The notes: generated by a model not told the origin, from the sequence alone. Positions 18,000 through 27,282 are shown, counted from the first letter of the stretch. The stretch: DNA of 64,000 bases from Arthrobacter terrae (GCF_015708085.1 NZ_JADNYM010000003.1:1-64000), one strand, 5' to 3'. A program made the numbers and translations.

Positions 18000-18029
18000 T
18001 TGACGGAGCCCGTATTACAACGGTGTAAT
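18000..18029 (+). promoter_or_regulatory. whiB promoter with overlapping dyad operator
   Basis: TTGACG (18000-18005) and TGTAAT (18024-18029), 18 bases apart, form a plausible sigma-70-type promoter, about 108 bases before the whiB ATG. The -10 is one arm of a dyad, ATTACA-ACGG-TGTAAT (18014-18029), well placed for a repressor. The regulator is unknown. The rest of the 417-base gap holds the hairpin and small ORF listed above. Confidence 0.55.
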
Positions 18030-18136
18030 TAGACCCGGGGACATCGTCGCCAAGGTAGAAACACGCCGTTCAGCGGCACACTCACCGGACTTTAACTTGC
18101 CAAGATATTGGCTGCAATGGCAACAGGAGGACGACC

Positions 18137-18751
18137 ATGGGACAAGCGGAACGCAGTGCACCTTCACCGGCGCAGCGCGTGGGGGACGGCTCCTTGACGA
18201 CGGCAGACCTGGCCGGCCAGGCAACAGTTCAGGGACAGCCGGCCTTGCAGTACCGCTCCCTTGGTGTACCCAGTGACTGGTACGTCGACCCCGCGGATCC
18301 GCAGGCAGCGGACCGCTATGACCGCAGTGCGCGGGAATCATTGGAAGAAAAGGCGACGGCGTTCCTCGCCGATCACGAGGCGCTGGAGACCGCCCCCGAC
18401 ATCGGATCAAACCCCGACGGCAGCCCGCTTGCGCTCGTTGCAGGGCTGGCCGGAGCCGTAGTCCAGCCAATCTGGATTGGTCTTCCCTCCGGCACGCCCG
18501 GCTTCGGCGACACTGGCTTCAGCGACGACGGCGAGCTGGGCTGGCAGACCGATGCCCTCTGCGCACAGACAGACCCGGAAGCCTTTTTTCCCGAAAAGGG
18601 CGGTTCCACTCGGGATGCTAAGAAGGTCTGTGGCTCCTGCAATGTGCGTGCCCAGTGCCTGGAGTATGCGCTGGCCAATGACGAGCGCTTCGGCATCTGG
18701 GGCGGCCTGTCCGAGCGTGAGCGTCGCCGGCTTCGGAAGCGAGCGGTCTAA
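18137..18751 (+). CDS. WhiB-family iron-sulfur transcriptional regulator (WhiB2/WhmD-like)
   Basis: A 204-residue regulator expected to bind a [4Fe-4S] cluster and the principal sigma factor to control cell division or development genes. The four cluster cysteines are C142, C165, C168 and C174 (C-x22-C-x2-C-x5-C), followed by GIWGG at 186-190 and the basic tail SERERRRLRKR. The Wbl domain is at the C-terminus; about 135 residues in front are unlike compact WhiB proteins (about 90 residues) and low in recognisable structure. AGGAGG seven bases before ATG 18137 makes the start secure. Gene order (TIGR03089, metallopeptidase, DUF3499 nearby) matches the whiB2 locus of M. tuberculosis. Confidence 0.9.
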   Translation: MGQAERSAPSPAQRVGDGSLTTADLAGQATVQGQPALQYRSLGVPSDWYVDPADPQAADRYDRSARESLEEKATAFLADHEALETAPDIGSNPDGSPLALVAGLAGAVVQPIWIGLPSGTPGFGDTGFSDDGELGWQTDALCAQTDPEAFFPEKGGSTRDAKKVCGSCNVRAQCLEYALANDERFGIWGGLSERERRRLRKRAV

Positions 18752-18762
18752 TTCCTGCTGCA

Positions 18763-21700
18763 GTAAGTGTCACCGCCGTCGTCATTGCGCACAACGGCAG
18801 CAAATACCTACCCAGAATACTCGCGGCCGTTGCCGCTCAGACTCGCCCCGCTGACGCAGTTTTCGGCGCCGACACCGGCTCAAGCGATGGATCGCTGAAG
18901 TTGCTGGAGGACGCCCTCGGCAAGGGGAAGGTAATTACTCATTCGTCCTTCCGCGGTGGCTTCGGCTCCGCCGTTCAAGACGTTGTCCGCCAGTTGAGCG
19001 CTCCGGCGCAAACGGAGGGGGAACACGAATGGCTCTGGCTTCTGCACGACGATTCGGCACCGGCCCCTGATGCCCTCGCGGAACTGCTGCAGGCTGTCGA
19101 GCGCGCCCCGTCGGTAACGGTGGCCGGCTGTAAACAGCTCGATTGGGACGAACCACGGAAGCTGATCGACGTCGGGCTGTCAGCGAGCCGCTGGGCGGAG
19201 CGCGTGACCTTGATCGACCGCGACGAACACGATCAGGGCCAGCACGACGGCCGCAGTGACGTCTTTGCCGTCAACTCGGCCGGCATGCTGGTGCGCAGGG
19301 ACATTTGGGAAAAACTGGACGGTTTTGACCCGGCGGTACCCGGCACCGGGGACGATATTGATTTCTGCTGGCGGAACAGACTTGCCGGGCACCGGGTCGT
19401 CGTAGTGCCACGGGCCGGAATGCGGCACGTTTCCCGCCGGCAGCGCAGTGTGGCCTCGCCGAAGGCGGCCCGCAAGGCGGAGGTGCATTTACGCCTCAAA
19501 CATGCCCCGTTGTGGCAAGTGCCGTTTCTTGCCATCGGTGCCTTGTTGGGCGGTGTGTTCCGTCTTCTTGCCGGAATAGTGCTGAAGGAACCCGGCTACG
19601 GCGCCCGACAGTTTACCGGTACCTGTGCCGCTTTGGCCAGGCCGCTGATCCTGCGGCGCAGCCGCGCCGCCGCGGCGCGGACGCGGGTGCTGCCGCGTTC
19701 GGTGATGGGCGCACTGCAAGCGGGTGACCGTGAAATCCGTTCGCACCGGCGTTCATTGCTGGACTCCTTCACCGACGCCGACGCCGACGCCGATGACCCC
19801 GCAGGTGACGGATCCGTCCAGTTCGTTCCCAGCGGAGACGCTGCCGATGACTTTGCCGCACTCAGCACGGCCAACCGTCTGCCGCCAGCGACGGGAGCCG
19901 TCGCTGCGGTAGTTCTGCTGCTCGCCGTCGGCCTCCTCTGCCTGTACCGACTGGTCGGTGCCGGTGCAGTGGCCGGTGGTGGCCTCCTGCCACTGTCCGC
20001 CGGACTCGGGGGGATTTGGCACAACGCGTCGACCTGGTGGATTGCGGTCGGCGCAGGACTGCCCGGGCACGGTGATCCGTTCGGCTACGTTCTATGGCTG
20101 CTGGCGCTGGCGGGGCTGGGGAATGGATCCGCGGCGGTTGCCTGGCTGTTGATCCTGGCGCTTCCATTGGCCGGACTCGGGGCCTGGTTCGCCGCCGGGG
20201 CGCTCACCCGGCACCGCTGGGCACGTTTTGCCGCAGCTGTTATTTGGGCTTCGGCTCCTGCGCTGCAAATAGCAATCGGTCAGGGCCGTTTGGGTGCACT
20301 CCTGGCGCACATTCTAATTCCCTGGGTCCTGCTGGGCCTGATCCGCGCGGTGGGCGGATCCGTCCTGCGGCGTGGCGCCGCGGTCCAGCCGCCGGCCCGA
20401 CGATCAGCAGCCGGCCCTTCGCGGACCATCATCGTGGGCCCGGGCCGGCCCGGGAGCGGACACGTGCCTTCCTGGACGGCGGCAGCGGCCGCCGGACTGG
20501 GACTGGCCATCATCACGGCCTCCGCACCGTCACTGTTGCCCGGCGCCGTCGTCGGTATCATCTTGGCGATGGTCTTTCTGCGCAGGCGCGGGCGCACACT
20601 ATTCTGGGCATTGCTGCCGAGCATTGCGCTATTTGTCCCCTTTGTTATTTCCACGCTCAACCAGCCTCGGGCCATATTTGCGGACCCAGGCGTGCCGCTG
20701 GCCTACACGAACGCTCCGCTGTGGCAGCAAATTCTCGGTCAACCGGTGAGAATCGGCTCCGGAGCGGGTATTAACTCTCTCTCGTGGTTCCCCGGCGGAG
20801 CCTTTCCTTGGGCGCTGACAGCGATGATAGTGGTTGGTGGGCCGGTACTGTCATTGGCGGTCTGCGCTCTGCTGATCAAGACCAGGCGAGCCGGCCTGGT
20901 GCGGGCGCTGTGGGGCGTAGCCGTGCTGGCGCTGCTCAGCGGATTCTTTAGCGCAAGCATCGCCGTCGCGTTGGGCGGGACGTCACTGGTTACCCCCTTC
21001 AGCGGTCCCAGCGTCTCACTGACGGCCTTTGCGCTCCTCGCAGCCGCGCTGCTCGGGGTCGACGCGCTGCTGCAAGGAGCCCGCAGCAGTGCCCGATCTC
21101 CTGCCGGTGCCCGGCGTTCCGGGGCTTTCCGCGGCACAGCCGTTCTGATTTCGGTCTTTCTGGTGATCTCACCCGTGGCCAGCCTCAGCCTATGGGTGGC
21201 GCAAAACCTCGCGCACGGAGCCGATCAAAGAACGACGGCGGCGGATCCGGCACGCGCGCCGCTTGGGCAGGATGCAGGCACGCAAAGTGATATTACGAAC
21301 CTGGGCGTGGAAACCGGCCCGACAGATGAACAATATGGGGTCAGCACGTTAGTCCGTCCCGGGTCCGCACGAACCTTGCCGGCCACGGCGACAGATCGTG
21401 GCAACGGCCCGGAACGTGCCCGGACCCTGGTGCTGAGCATTAATTCCGACGCCAGCGTCAGCGCAGCACTGATGCGCGGCGCCGGCACCACCATGGATTC
21501 GCTGTCCACGATTGCTTCCGCCCGGGGAATAACCGGAGCCCCCGGTGCCGAATCCGTTCAGGGCGACGATCCAGCCGGCGCATCCATCCGGCAGGCAGTG
21601 GCAACGATCATGGCCGGCACCGGAGTGGACCCGCGACCGCAGCTGACTGAGCTCGGGGTCGGATTTGTGGTGCTGCACAACGGCGACACGGCCGCGGAGT

Positions 21701-22323
21701 TAATGGCAAGTCAGATAGAGGCCGTTCCAGGCCTGGCTACCGTAGGCCCCACAGACGTCGGCTGGCTCTGGCGGGTGACGCCGGACGCGGTCTCCGGGCC
21801 GACGCCCGAGGTCGGGTCGCGGGTGCGGATTACGGACCCATCCGGAGTAACGCTTTCCTACCTGCCCTCTGACGTTCTGAACGTGGACACGCAGATCATG
21901 CCGGGTGCAGCAGACCGGCGATTGGTGCTCGCAGAGCGGGCCGATGCGGGCTGGGCAGCCTGGCTGGACGGCAGGCAACTTGCGTCCAGGACCTCGGACT
22001 GGGCCCAGGCCTTCACGCTTCCGGCATCAGGGGGGCATCTCGTAGTCCGCTACGAAAACCCTTGGGCCGGGCTGTGGAGCATCCTGCAGATCGTTGTGCT
22101 GGGACTAACCGTGCTGATGGCCATCCCAATGCCGGCGCGACGACGGCGGTCTAGCGCCGGTTCCACTGTTGCCTCGGTGGTGGGTAACCGATCCAGCGAC
22201 CCGGTCGCTGATGGTGATGCGACCGTCGAAGCCGGTGCGGGTGCGCCGGCAGCGCGGGACGCTTTGACCAAGGCGGCAGCTGACTATGAGAGCGCGTTAG
22301 GCAAGGTAGGTACCCATGGTTGA
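18763..22323 (+). CDS. GT2 glycosyltransferase with large multi-helix C-terminal region; start codon abnormal
   Basis: About 1,180 residues. The N-terminal 250 form a GT2 catalytic domain: VTAVVIAHNGSKYLPRILA strand, GADTGSSDG, the acidic LLHDDSAPAP motif, and a second domain with GDDIDFCWRNR. About 12 membrane helices and a large extracytoplasmic domain follow (to about 1,090), with a helix near the C-terminus. Likely role: wall polysaccharide glycosylation. The frame is open from 18721, but no ATG, GTG or TTG occurs before TTG 18901, which would delete the first conserved strand. GTA at 18763, directly before SVTAVV, is where GTG is expected; ATT 18751 is another option. It overlaps DUF5719 by eight bases. 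The nucleotide-sugar donor is unknown. Confidence 0.8.
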   Translation, partial: VSVTAVVIAHNGSKYLPRILAAVAAQTRPADAVFGADTGSSDGSLKLLEDALGKGKVITHSSFRGGFGSAVQDVVRQLSAPAQTEGEHEWLWLLHDDSAPAPDALAELLQAVERAPSVTVAGCKQLDWDEPRKLIDVGLSASRWAERVTLIDRDEHDQGQHDGRSDVFAVNSAGMLVRRDIWEKLDGFDPAVPGTGDDIDFCWRNRLAGHRVVVVPRAGMRHVSRRQRSVASPKAARKAEVHLRLKHAPLWQVPFLAIGALLGGVFRLLAGIVLKEPGYGARQFTGTCAALARPLILRRSRAAAARTRVLPRSVMGALQAGDREIRSHRRSLLDSFTDADADADDPAGDGSVQFVPSGDAADDFAALSTANRLPPATGAVAAVVLLLAVGLLCLYRLVGAGAVAGGGLLPLSAGLGGIWHNASTWWIAVGAGLPGHGDPFGYVLWLLALAGLGNGSAAVAWLLILALPLAGLGAWFAAGALTRHRWARFAAAVIWASAPALQIAIGQGRLGALLAHILIPWVLLGLIRAVGGSVLRRGAAVQPPARRSAAGPSRTIIVGPGRPGSGHVPSWTAAAAAGLGLAIITASAPSLLPGAVVGIILAMVFLRRRGRTLFWALLPSIALFVPFVISTLNQPRAIFADPGVPLAYTNAPLWQQILGQPVRIGSGAGINSLSWFPGGAFPWALTAMIVVGGPVLSLAVCALLIKTRRAGLVRALWGVAVLALLSGFFSASIAVALGGTSLVTPFSGPSVSLTAFALLAAALLGVDALLQGARSSARSPAGARRSGAFRGTAVLISVFLVISPVASLSLWVAQNLAHGADQRTTAADPARAPLGQDAGTQSDITNLGVETGPTDEQYGVSTLVRPGSARTLPATATDRGNGPERARTLVLSINSDASVSAALMRGAGTTMDSLSTIASARGITGAPGAESVQGDDPAGASIRQAVATIMAGTGVDPRPQLTELGVGFVVLHNGDTAAELMASQIEAVPGLATVGPTDVGWLWRVTPDAVSGPTPEVGSRVRITDPSGVTLSYLPSDVLNVDTQIMPGAADRRLVLAERADAGWAAWLDGRQLASRTSDWAQAFTLPASGGHLVVRYENPWAGLWSILQIVVLGLTVLMAIPMPARRRRSSAGSTVASVVGNRSSDPVADGDATVEAGAGAPAARDALTKAAADYESALGKVGTHG
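19771..19796 (+). repeat. Short GACGCC repeats in the glycosyltransferase gene
   Basis: Four near-identical 6-bp units encode Asp-Ala repeats (TDADADADD) in the cytoplasmic linker between the GT2 domain and the first helices. Low complexity, frame-neutral. Confidence 0.7.
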
Positions 22324-24022
22324 TGCATCCAAGGCAGCAGACCAACGACTGCCGGACTCCGGGCAGGGGTCTGAGCGGGCTGGATTGCCGGGCAAGGGAG
22401 ATCGGACTGTTCGACGCCGCCGGGGACCATCCATGTCGCTAATCACCGGCTGCGGCGTCGCGGTGGTCGCCGCCGCGGTGGTGGCCGGCGGTTCGCTGGT
22501 GCCCGGGTTCGCTGCTGCGGCGGTTGTGGATCCGCCGGCGGTGGCGCTGCCGGCGGGGCAGAGCACGGCCGCCTGCCCGGGGCCGGCACGGCTGCTGGAC
22601 GGCTCGGCGGCAGGAACGGATCCGCAGTTTTCGGCAGCCGCCAGCAGCTCCAGTTCCACCGTAACCGCCCTGGTCCTCAGCTCGCCCGACGGAACGATAC
22701 CCGGCAGCGCCCTGAGCCCGCTGGGTGCGGGGGAGCCACTGGCGCTGTTGGCTCCAGCCGCCCCAGCCGGGTCCGGCAGCGCCAGCGCTGCCGGCACGGC
22801 TGGAGCCACTGCCGGCTCGGCTGCCACAGCGGACAACCGTAAGGCGGCGGTACTCAAAAGCCAGGCCGTCAGCGGCGCAACGGTGCTCCGGGCGGATCCG
22901 CTCGGAGGCAAGCGGGCCTTGATTGGGGCGGTCATGGCCTATGCCGCGCCGGACGGTGACCTCGCAGGTCTGGCCGCAGACAGCTGCCAGCCGCCGGCAA
23001 ACGACCTTTGGCTGGCAGGCGCCAGCACCACCGTAGGCCGGACGGCGATTTTGAATATTTCGAACTCGTCGCAGACGGCCGCGACGGTGAATCTTGAGCT
23101 CTTTGGGGATAAAGGACCCGTCCAGGCACCCGGAGCCAAGGGGTTGCTGGTCCCGGCGGGAACGAGCAGATCCGTGGTTCTTGCCGGGCTGGCTGCCGGG
23201 CAGTCAAACCTTTCGATGCGGCTAAAAAGCACCGGCGGCCCGGTTGCGGCAACGATCCAACAGTCGGTTTTGCGCGGGCTGACTTCCGGTGGAGTGGAAG
23301 TTATCTCTCCGGTCAGCGCGCCGGCGGCCCGACAGGTGGTGACCGGCGTTGCAGTCCAGGAGCCGGCTCTGGCCACTGCGGTGGCAGGACAATCGGGGTA
23401 CTCTGACGCCGGGGCGGCACTGCAGGTCACAGTGCCGGGCAGCACGGACGCGCTTGTCCAGGTCAAGGTTTACGGTCCCAGCGGGCAGCAGCAGTTGCCG
23501 GGAGGCGGCGTCTTTACCGCGAAAGCAGGCGGCGTTTCCGAACTTTCGCTCGCGGGGCTGCCAGCAGGAACTTACACCCTGGATATCGGTTCGGATGTTG
23601 CGTTCACGGCCACCGCCAGGGTTGCAAGCGCGATCAAGGACGGCGAACCCGTCGACTTCGGTTCGGCGGCTGCCGGAGCCAAATTGGGGAATGGCCAGCT
23701 GATTACCGTGCCTCAGGGAGTCGTTTCCACGCTTGTCTTTGGCGTTCCGGCAGGCCGGGCGAAAGTTTCGCTGACTCCGGTTTCACTCAGTGGCGCTTTC
23801 CTGCCCGTCAAGACTGTCGACGTCGCCGGGGGAACAACTCTGACGGTGGACCCGGCGCAGTTGGCCGGCGAGGCCGTGGCGGGGTTTGTTGTTTCCGCCA
23901 CCGGGGACGCGGTGTACGGCGCGCAGCTCTTGGGTATTAAGGACAAAGCCGCCGTTTCCGTTCTGGGCGTCCCCCGGGGCGTTTCGGGGCCGCAGGATCT
24001 GAAGGTAATTCTGGGGTATTGA
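22316..24022 (+). CDS. DUF5719 family secreted/membrane-anchored protein
   Basis: A 568-residue protein with a basic cytoplasmic N-terminus (RTVRRRRGPS), one membrane helix or uncleaved signal (about residues 40-66) and a long Ala/Gly/Ser-rich extracytoplasmic region with beta-rich repeats, the DUF5719 region. No catalytic motif is visible. It consistently accompanies the large GT2 protein in actinobacteria, and here the reading frames overlap by eight bases (ATGGTTGA), so the two are translated together. It may be a partner of the glycosyltransferase at the cell surface; this is inference from linkage. Confidence 0.82.
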   Translation: MVDASKAADQRLPDSGQGSERAGLPGKGDRTVRRRRGPSMSLITGCGVAVVAAAVVAGGSLVPGFAAAAVVDPPAVALPAGQSTAACPGPARLLDGSAAGTDPQFSAAASSSSSTVTALVLSSPDGTIPGSALSPLGAGEPLALLAPAAPAGSGSASAAGTAGATAGSAATADNRKAAVLKSQAVSGATVLRADPLGGKRALIGAVMAYAAPDGDLAGLAADSCQPPANDLWLAGASTTVGRTAILNISNSSQTAATVNLELFGDKGPVQAPGAKGLLVPAGTSRSVVLAGLAAGQSNLSMRLKSTGGPVAATIQQSVLRGLTSGGVEVISPVSAPAARQVVTGVAVQEPALATAVAGQSGYSDAGAALQVTVPGSTDALVQVKVYGPSGQQQLPGGGVFTAKAGGVSELSLAGLPAGTYTLDIGSDVAFTATARVASAIKDGEPVDFGSAAAGAKLGNGQLITVPQGVVSTLVFGVPAGRAKVSLTPVSLSGAFLPVKTVDVAGGTTLTVDPAQLAGEAVAGFVVSATGDAVYGAQLLGIKDKAAVSVLGVPRGVSGPQDLKVILGY

Positions 24023-24040
24023 GAGCCGGTGCTGATCCGG

Positions 24041-24547
24041 TCAGTACCGGCGAAACCTGCGATAGGCCGGGTCTACGGCGTCCGGGGAGAGGTTGAGCAG
24101 ACCGGCAACCTGCTCGATCACCACCTCATGGATGATTTCGCCCAGCTCGTCCGGAGTATCGGCCAGCTGTTCAATCGGGCGCCGATAGAGCGTTATCACT
24201 GCGGGAGCTTCAGCGCTGGCGGCCTGGAACAGTGCCATCGGCACGCGTTCCCCGGTACCGGTCAAACGCTCAAGCGCCACTGGAATGTCCTCAACGGCGA
24301 ATTCGACCGGGCCCAGGGCCGCGCCCCAAAGTTCGCTGAGCCGTTCGGCTGAGTCCATCAGAAGTTCGGTGAATCTTTCCGCCCGGGTGAGCGATCCCGG
24401 CAGTGCCTGGAGCAGCAGTTCGCCGCGCAGTCCCCGGTCGTGACGGTTCCTGCGGCGGGCGTGGAAGGTACGTCCGCGTCCCTGCGGTCCGCCGGCAGAG
24501 GCCGATTCAAGATTGATGGTGAAGCCGTCATTGGACGTGAACTGCAT
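24041..24547 (-). CDS. Zincin-like metallopeptidase family protein with degenerate active site
   Basis: A 168-residue protein resembling the small actinobacterial metallopeptidase family (Rv3259 position in M. tuberculosis). The helix that should hold HExxH reads EIIHEVVIEQVAGLL: the first H and E are present, but the second H position is I. The distal segment LSPDAVDPAY is retained. The protein may therefore be catalytically inactive or use other ligands. ATG 24547 is clear; a basic stretch (RGRTFHARRRNRHDRG) lies near residues 25-40. It converges with DUF5719 with 18 bases between the stops. Confidence 0.75.
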   Translation of the reverse strand: MQFTSNDGFTINLESASAGGPQGRGRTFHARRRNRHDRGLRGELLLQALPGSLTRAERFTELLMDSAERLSELWGAALGPVEFAVEDIPVALERLTGTGERVPMALFQAASAEAPAVITLYRRPIEQLADTPDELGEIIHEVVIEQVAGLLNLSPDAVDPAYRRFRRY

Positions 24548-24616
24548 ATAACGACTCTAGGCCTCCGGAATGAGATTAATCGACCAGCCGGAACCAATCG
24601 TCACCGGCCAGCACCG

Positions 24617-24790
24617 CTAGGCAGCATCTTCGATCGTGCGGCGCTTGGCTTCACGCCGCCGCTCATGCTCTGCTTCGGCCATTCGCTGGGCCCGTCGGTT
24701 CTTTTGGGCGCCCATCATGAATCTGATGATGACCAGAACGGCCAGTGCCCATGCTACGACGACCGCGGCGATGATGAGGAAGATTTCCAA
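24617..24790 (-). CDS. Small single-helix membrane protein
   Basis: A 57-residue protein with one membrane helix (residues 2-25, rich in Ile/Val/Ala) followed by a strongly basic and charged cytoplasmic tail (KNRRAQRMAEAEHERRREAK...) likely helical. The TTG at 24790 is chosen because AAGGAG lies seven bases upstream. The frame is open farther upstream, but that part overlaps the divergent DUF3499 gene and lacks coding character. No family recognised; small conserved membrane proteins of this type are common in Micrococcaceae. Confidence 0.65.
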   Translation of the reverse strand: MEIFLIIAAVVVAWALAVLVIIRFMMGAQKNRRAQRMAEAEHERRREAKRRTIEDAA

Positions 24791-24921
24791 GAACGTGCTC
24801 CTTAATTGACACCATTGTTTCACCCGCAGGCCCGTCCTACGAATACCGCCACGGGGCAGGCTCCAGCGAGTCTGAGCGCGCAGGCTCCCAAAGGCGGGTA
24901 ATCTTGGAAACCGTGGGAACC

Positions 24922-25305
24922 ATGCGCATGTGCTCAAGATCCGGCTGCCGGGAAGCGGCAGCGGCAACTTTGACGTACGTCTATGCAGATTCCACCGCCG
25001 TCCTGGGACCGCTTGCTACTTTTGCCGAACCGCATTGTTACGACTTGTGTACCCTGCATGCAGGAAGGCTCAGCGTGCCGCGCGGCTGGGAAGTGCTGCG
25101 GCTCGCAATGCCCTCGACCCCGACCGGGCCCGGGCCTGATGATCTGCTGGCACTGGTCGACGCCGTTCGCGAGGCGGCGGGGACTCCTGCAGCCGAACCC
25201 GCAGCACTGGGACAGCGGGGCTTGAAGTCGGCACTGGAGCCTCCTGCCGGCGCCGCCACGGCCGCCCCGGGCCGGCGCAGTCATTTGCGCATTCTGCGGG
25301 ACTGA
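24922..25305 (+). CDS. DUF3499 family protein
   Basis: A 127-residue actinobacterial protein of unknown role (Rv3258c position). The conserved N-terminal half is visible: MCSRSGCREAAAATLTYVYA with two cysteines, then HCYDLCTLHAGR with two more plus histidines, a likely zinc-binding knuckle. The C-terminal half is Ala/Pro-rich and variable. ATG 24922 matches the usual start before the RMCSRSGC motif; GTG 24913 and TTG 24904 are in-frame alternatives. It lies between the small membrane protein and Trm112, upstream of ahcY. Confidence 0.82.
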   Translation: MRMCSRSGCREAAAATLTYVYADSTAVLGPLATFAEPHCYDLCTLHAGRLSVPRGWEVLRLAMPSTPTGPGPDDLLALVDAVREAAGTPAAEPAALGQRGLKSALEPPAGAATAAPGRRSHLRILRD

Positions 25306-25406
25306 ACGCATCGGACTAGAGTTGTGAACGGATGAAACGTCCGCCGCAGACCTCCGATATACATTGGCCTGTACTTGTTAAACTGCTTTTATAAGGGAGT
25401 GCACCG

Positions 25407-25688
25407 GTGCCGCATGTCAGAGACGAACTCCTGGTTTTGCTGCGATGCCCCGTGACCCGGTCATCGCTGGTGCCAGATGGCGGGGAACTGATCAGCACCG
25501 CCCCCGGCCCTGATGGTCAGCCGTTGCGCTACCGGATCGAGGACCAGATAGTGCTGTTACTGCGCCCGGAACAGGTTGCCGCCGCCGTTGCCGCCGGTTC
25601 CGACCAACATGGCGGGCAGACACCGGGCCAATTACCCATGGACAGCCGGCCCGGGACCACCTCGTTAAGCGATCATCCCTCCACCTGA
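25407..25688 (+). CDS. Trm112 family protein
   Basis: A 93-residue protein of the Trm112/YcaR family, small zinc-ribbon-derived proteins that activate methyltransferases in eukaryotes and archaea. The core is DELLVLLRCPVTRSSLV ... LRYRIEDQIVLLL; only one of the canonical CPxC cysteines remains (C-P-V-T), as in many bacterial members. GTG 25407 has AGGGAG six bases upstream. Placement 14 bases before ahcY (S-adenosylhomocysteine removal) fits a methylation theme, but that is inference. Confidence 0.8.
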   Translation: MPHVRDELLVLLRCPVTRSSLVPDGGELISTAPGPDGQPLRYRIEDQIVLLLRPEQVAAAVAAGSDQHGGQTPGQLPMDSRPGTTSLSDHPST

Positions 25689-25701
25689 ATATTAAGGAAT
25701 T

Positions 25702-27282
25702 ATGCAGATGACTTCCGAGCTTTCTTCCGAACTGTCTTCTGAGCACCAAACGGTTGATACTGCCGACTTTAAAGTCGCCGACATTACCCTTGCGGAGGCG
25801 GGTCGCCACCAGATCCGGCTGGCCGAACATGAGATGCCCGGACTTATGTCGCTGCGGGCCGAATTTGGCGCCAGCCAGCCGCTGCGCGGCGCCCGGATCG
25901 CCGGGTCGCTGCACATGACGGTGCAGACAGCCGTGCTCATTGAGACGCTGGTAACCCTCGGCGCGCAGGTCCGCTGGGCCTCCTGCAATATCTTCTCGAC
26001 GCAGGATGAGGCGGCCGCCGCCGTCGTCGTCGGGTCTGGAACAGTCGACGATCCGCGGGGCGTCCCGGTTTTTGCCTGGAAGGGCGAGACACTTGCTGAC
26101 TACTGGTGGACAGCACAACAGATCCTGAGCTGGCCCGGTGCGGACGCGGACCCGCAGCTCGGTCCGAACATGATCCTTGACGACGGCGGAGACGCCACCA
26201 TGCTGCTGCACAAGGGCGTGGAATTCGAAGCCGCAGGAGAGGTTCCGGCAGGAACCGACGCCGATCCGCAGGAGCATCGGGTATTCCTTGACGTGCTGCG
26301 GGAGACCCTTGCACTGGACGGCCAAAAGTGGACCCGGGTTGCGCGTGGTATCCGAGGTGTCACCGAGGAAACCACTACGGGCGTGATGCGGCTTTACCAG
26401 CTTGCCGAGCAGGGGAAGCTGCTTTTTCCTGCCATCAATGTCAATGACTCGGTCACCAAGAGCAAATTCGACAACAAATACGGTATCCGGCATTCGCTAC
26501 CGGACGGTCTCAACCGCGCAACTGACGTACTGATGGGCGGCAAGGTCGCCGTCGTCTGCGGTTACGGTGACGTCGGCAAGGGTGCTGCGGAAGCACTGCG
26601 GGGGCAGGGCTCGCGGGTGATCGTAACCGAAATCGATCCGATCTGCGCGCTGCAGGCGGCCATGGACGGCTACCAGGTGGCGAAGCTTGAATCGGTCCTC
26701 AGCGAGGGACATATCTTCATCACTACCACCGGCAATAAGGGCGTGATCACGGCAGCGCACATGTCGGAAATGCGGAACAAAGCGATCGTCGGCAACATTG
26801 GTCATTTCGACAACGAGATTGACATGGCGGGACTGGCGCGTATTCCGGGCATCAGGAAAGTGGAAATTAAGCCGCAGGTGCATGAATGGGTGTTCGACGA
26901 CGGCGAGTCCGGTGGTGGTGCATCCGGTCACGGTGCGTCCGGCGAAAGGGACGAGCCGCGATCCATTATTGTGCTCTCCGAGGGACGCCTGCTGAACCTT
27001 GGGAATGCCACCGGCCATCCTTCCTTTGTGATGAGCAATTCGTTCGCCAACCAGACAATTGCGCAAATTGAAATTTTCAGCAAGCACGGGCAAACGGATG
27101 CCGACGGGAATCCGCCCTACCGCAATGAGGTCTACGTACTGCCGAAGATTCTCGATGAAAAGGTTGCCCGGCTGCATTTGGCTGCGTTGGACGTGGAACT
27201 GACCGAACTTAGCCAGGAGCAGGCCGAATATCTGGGACTCGATGTTGCGGGCCCCTACAAGTCAGAGCACTACCGCTACTGA
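25702..27282 (+). CDS. ahcY: Adenosylhomocysteinase
   Basis: A 526-residue NAD-dependent enzyme of the activated methyl cycle that splits S-adenosylhomocysteine into adenosine and homocysteine. Substrate-binding residues occur in [10 protein letters not shown] and DDGGD; the NAD-binding motif is GYGDVGKG (near residue 288). The family C-terminus is KSEHYRY. It is longer than the usual 470-495 residues, partly from an insert at about 401-420, a Gly/Ser-rich loop ([15 protein letters not shown]) between [11 protein letters not shown] and [12 protein letters not shown], absent in homologues I know and encoded by short repeats. ATG 25702 or 25708; AAGGA upstream fits the second slightly better. 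Confidence 0.95.
   Translation: MQMTSELSSELSSEHQTVDTADFKVADITLAEAGRHQIRLAEHEMPGLMSLRAEFGASQPLRGARIAGSLHMTVQTAVLIETLVTLGAQVRWASCNIFSTQDEAAAAVVVGSGTVDDPRGVPVFAWKGETLADYWWTAQQILSWPGADADPQLGPNMILDDGGDATMLLHKGVEFEAAGEVPAGTDADPQEHRVFLDVLRETLALDGQKWTRVARGIRGVTEETTTGVMRLYQLAEQGKLLFPAINVNDSVTKSKFDNKYGIRHSLPDGLNRATDVLMGGKVAVVCGYGDVGKGAAEALRGQGSRVIVTEIDPICALQAAMDGYQVAKLESVLSEGHIFITTTGNKGVITAAHMSEMRNKAIVGNIGHFDNEIDMAGLARIPGIRKVEIKPQVHEWVFDDGESGGGASGHGASGERDEPRSIIVLSEGRLLNLGNATGHPSFVMSNSFANQTIAQIEIFSKHGQTDADGNPPYRNEVYVLPKILDEKVARLHLAALDVELTELSQEQAEYLGLDVAGPYKSEHYRY

Noticed and set aside
18015-18470. Open frame antisense to whiB
   Set aside because: No domain, covers the promoter and start of whiB; shadow of GC-rich coding sequence.
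18137-18900. WhiB-glycosyltransferase fusion by programmed frameshift
   Set aside because: No slippery heptamer or downstream structure near the whiB stop; an altered start codon is simpler.
25492-26493. Long open frame antisense to ahcY (333 codons)
   Set aside because: Lies opposite a gene with unmistakable catalytic motifs; the translated protein is Arg/Gly/His-rich without domains, typical of high-GC shadow frames.
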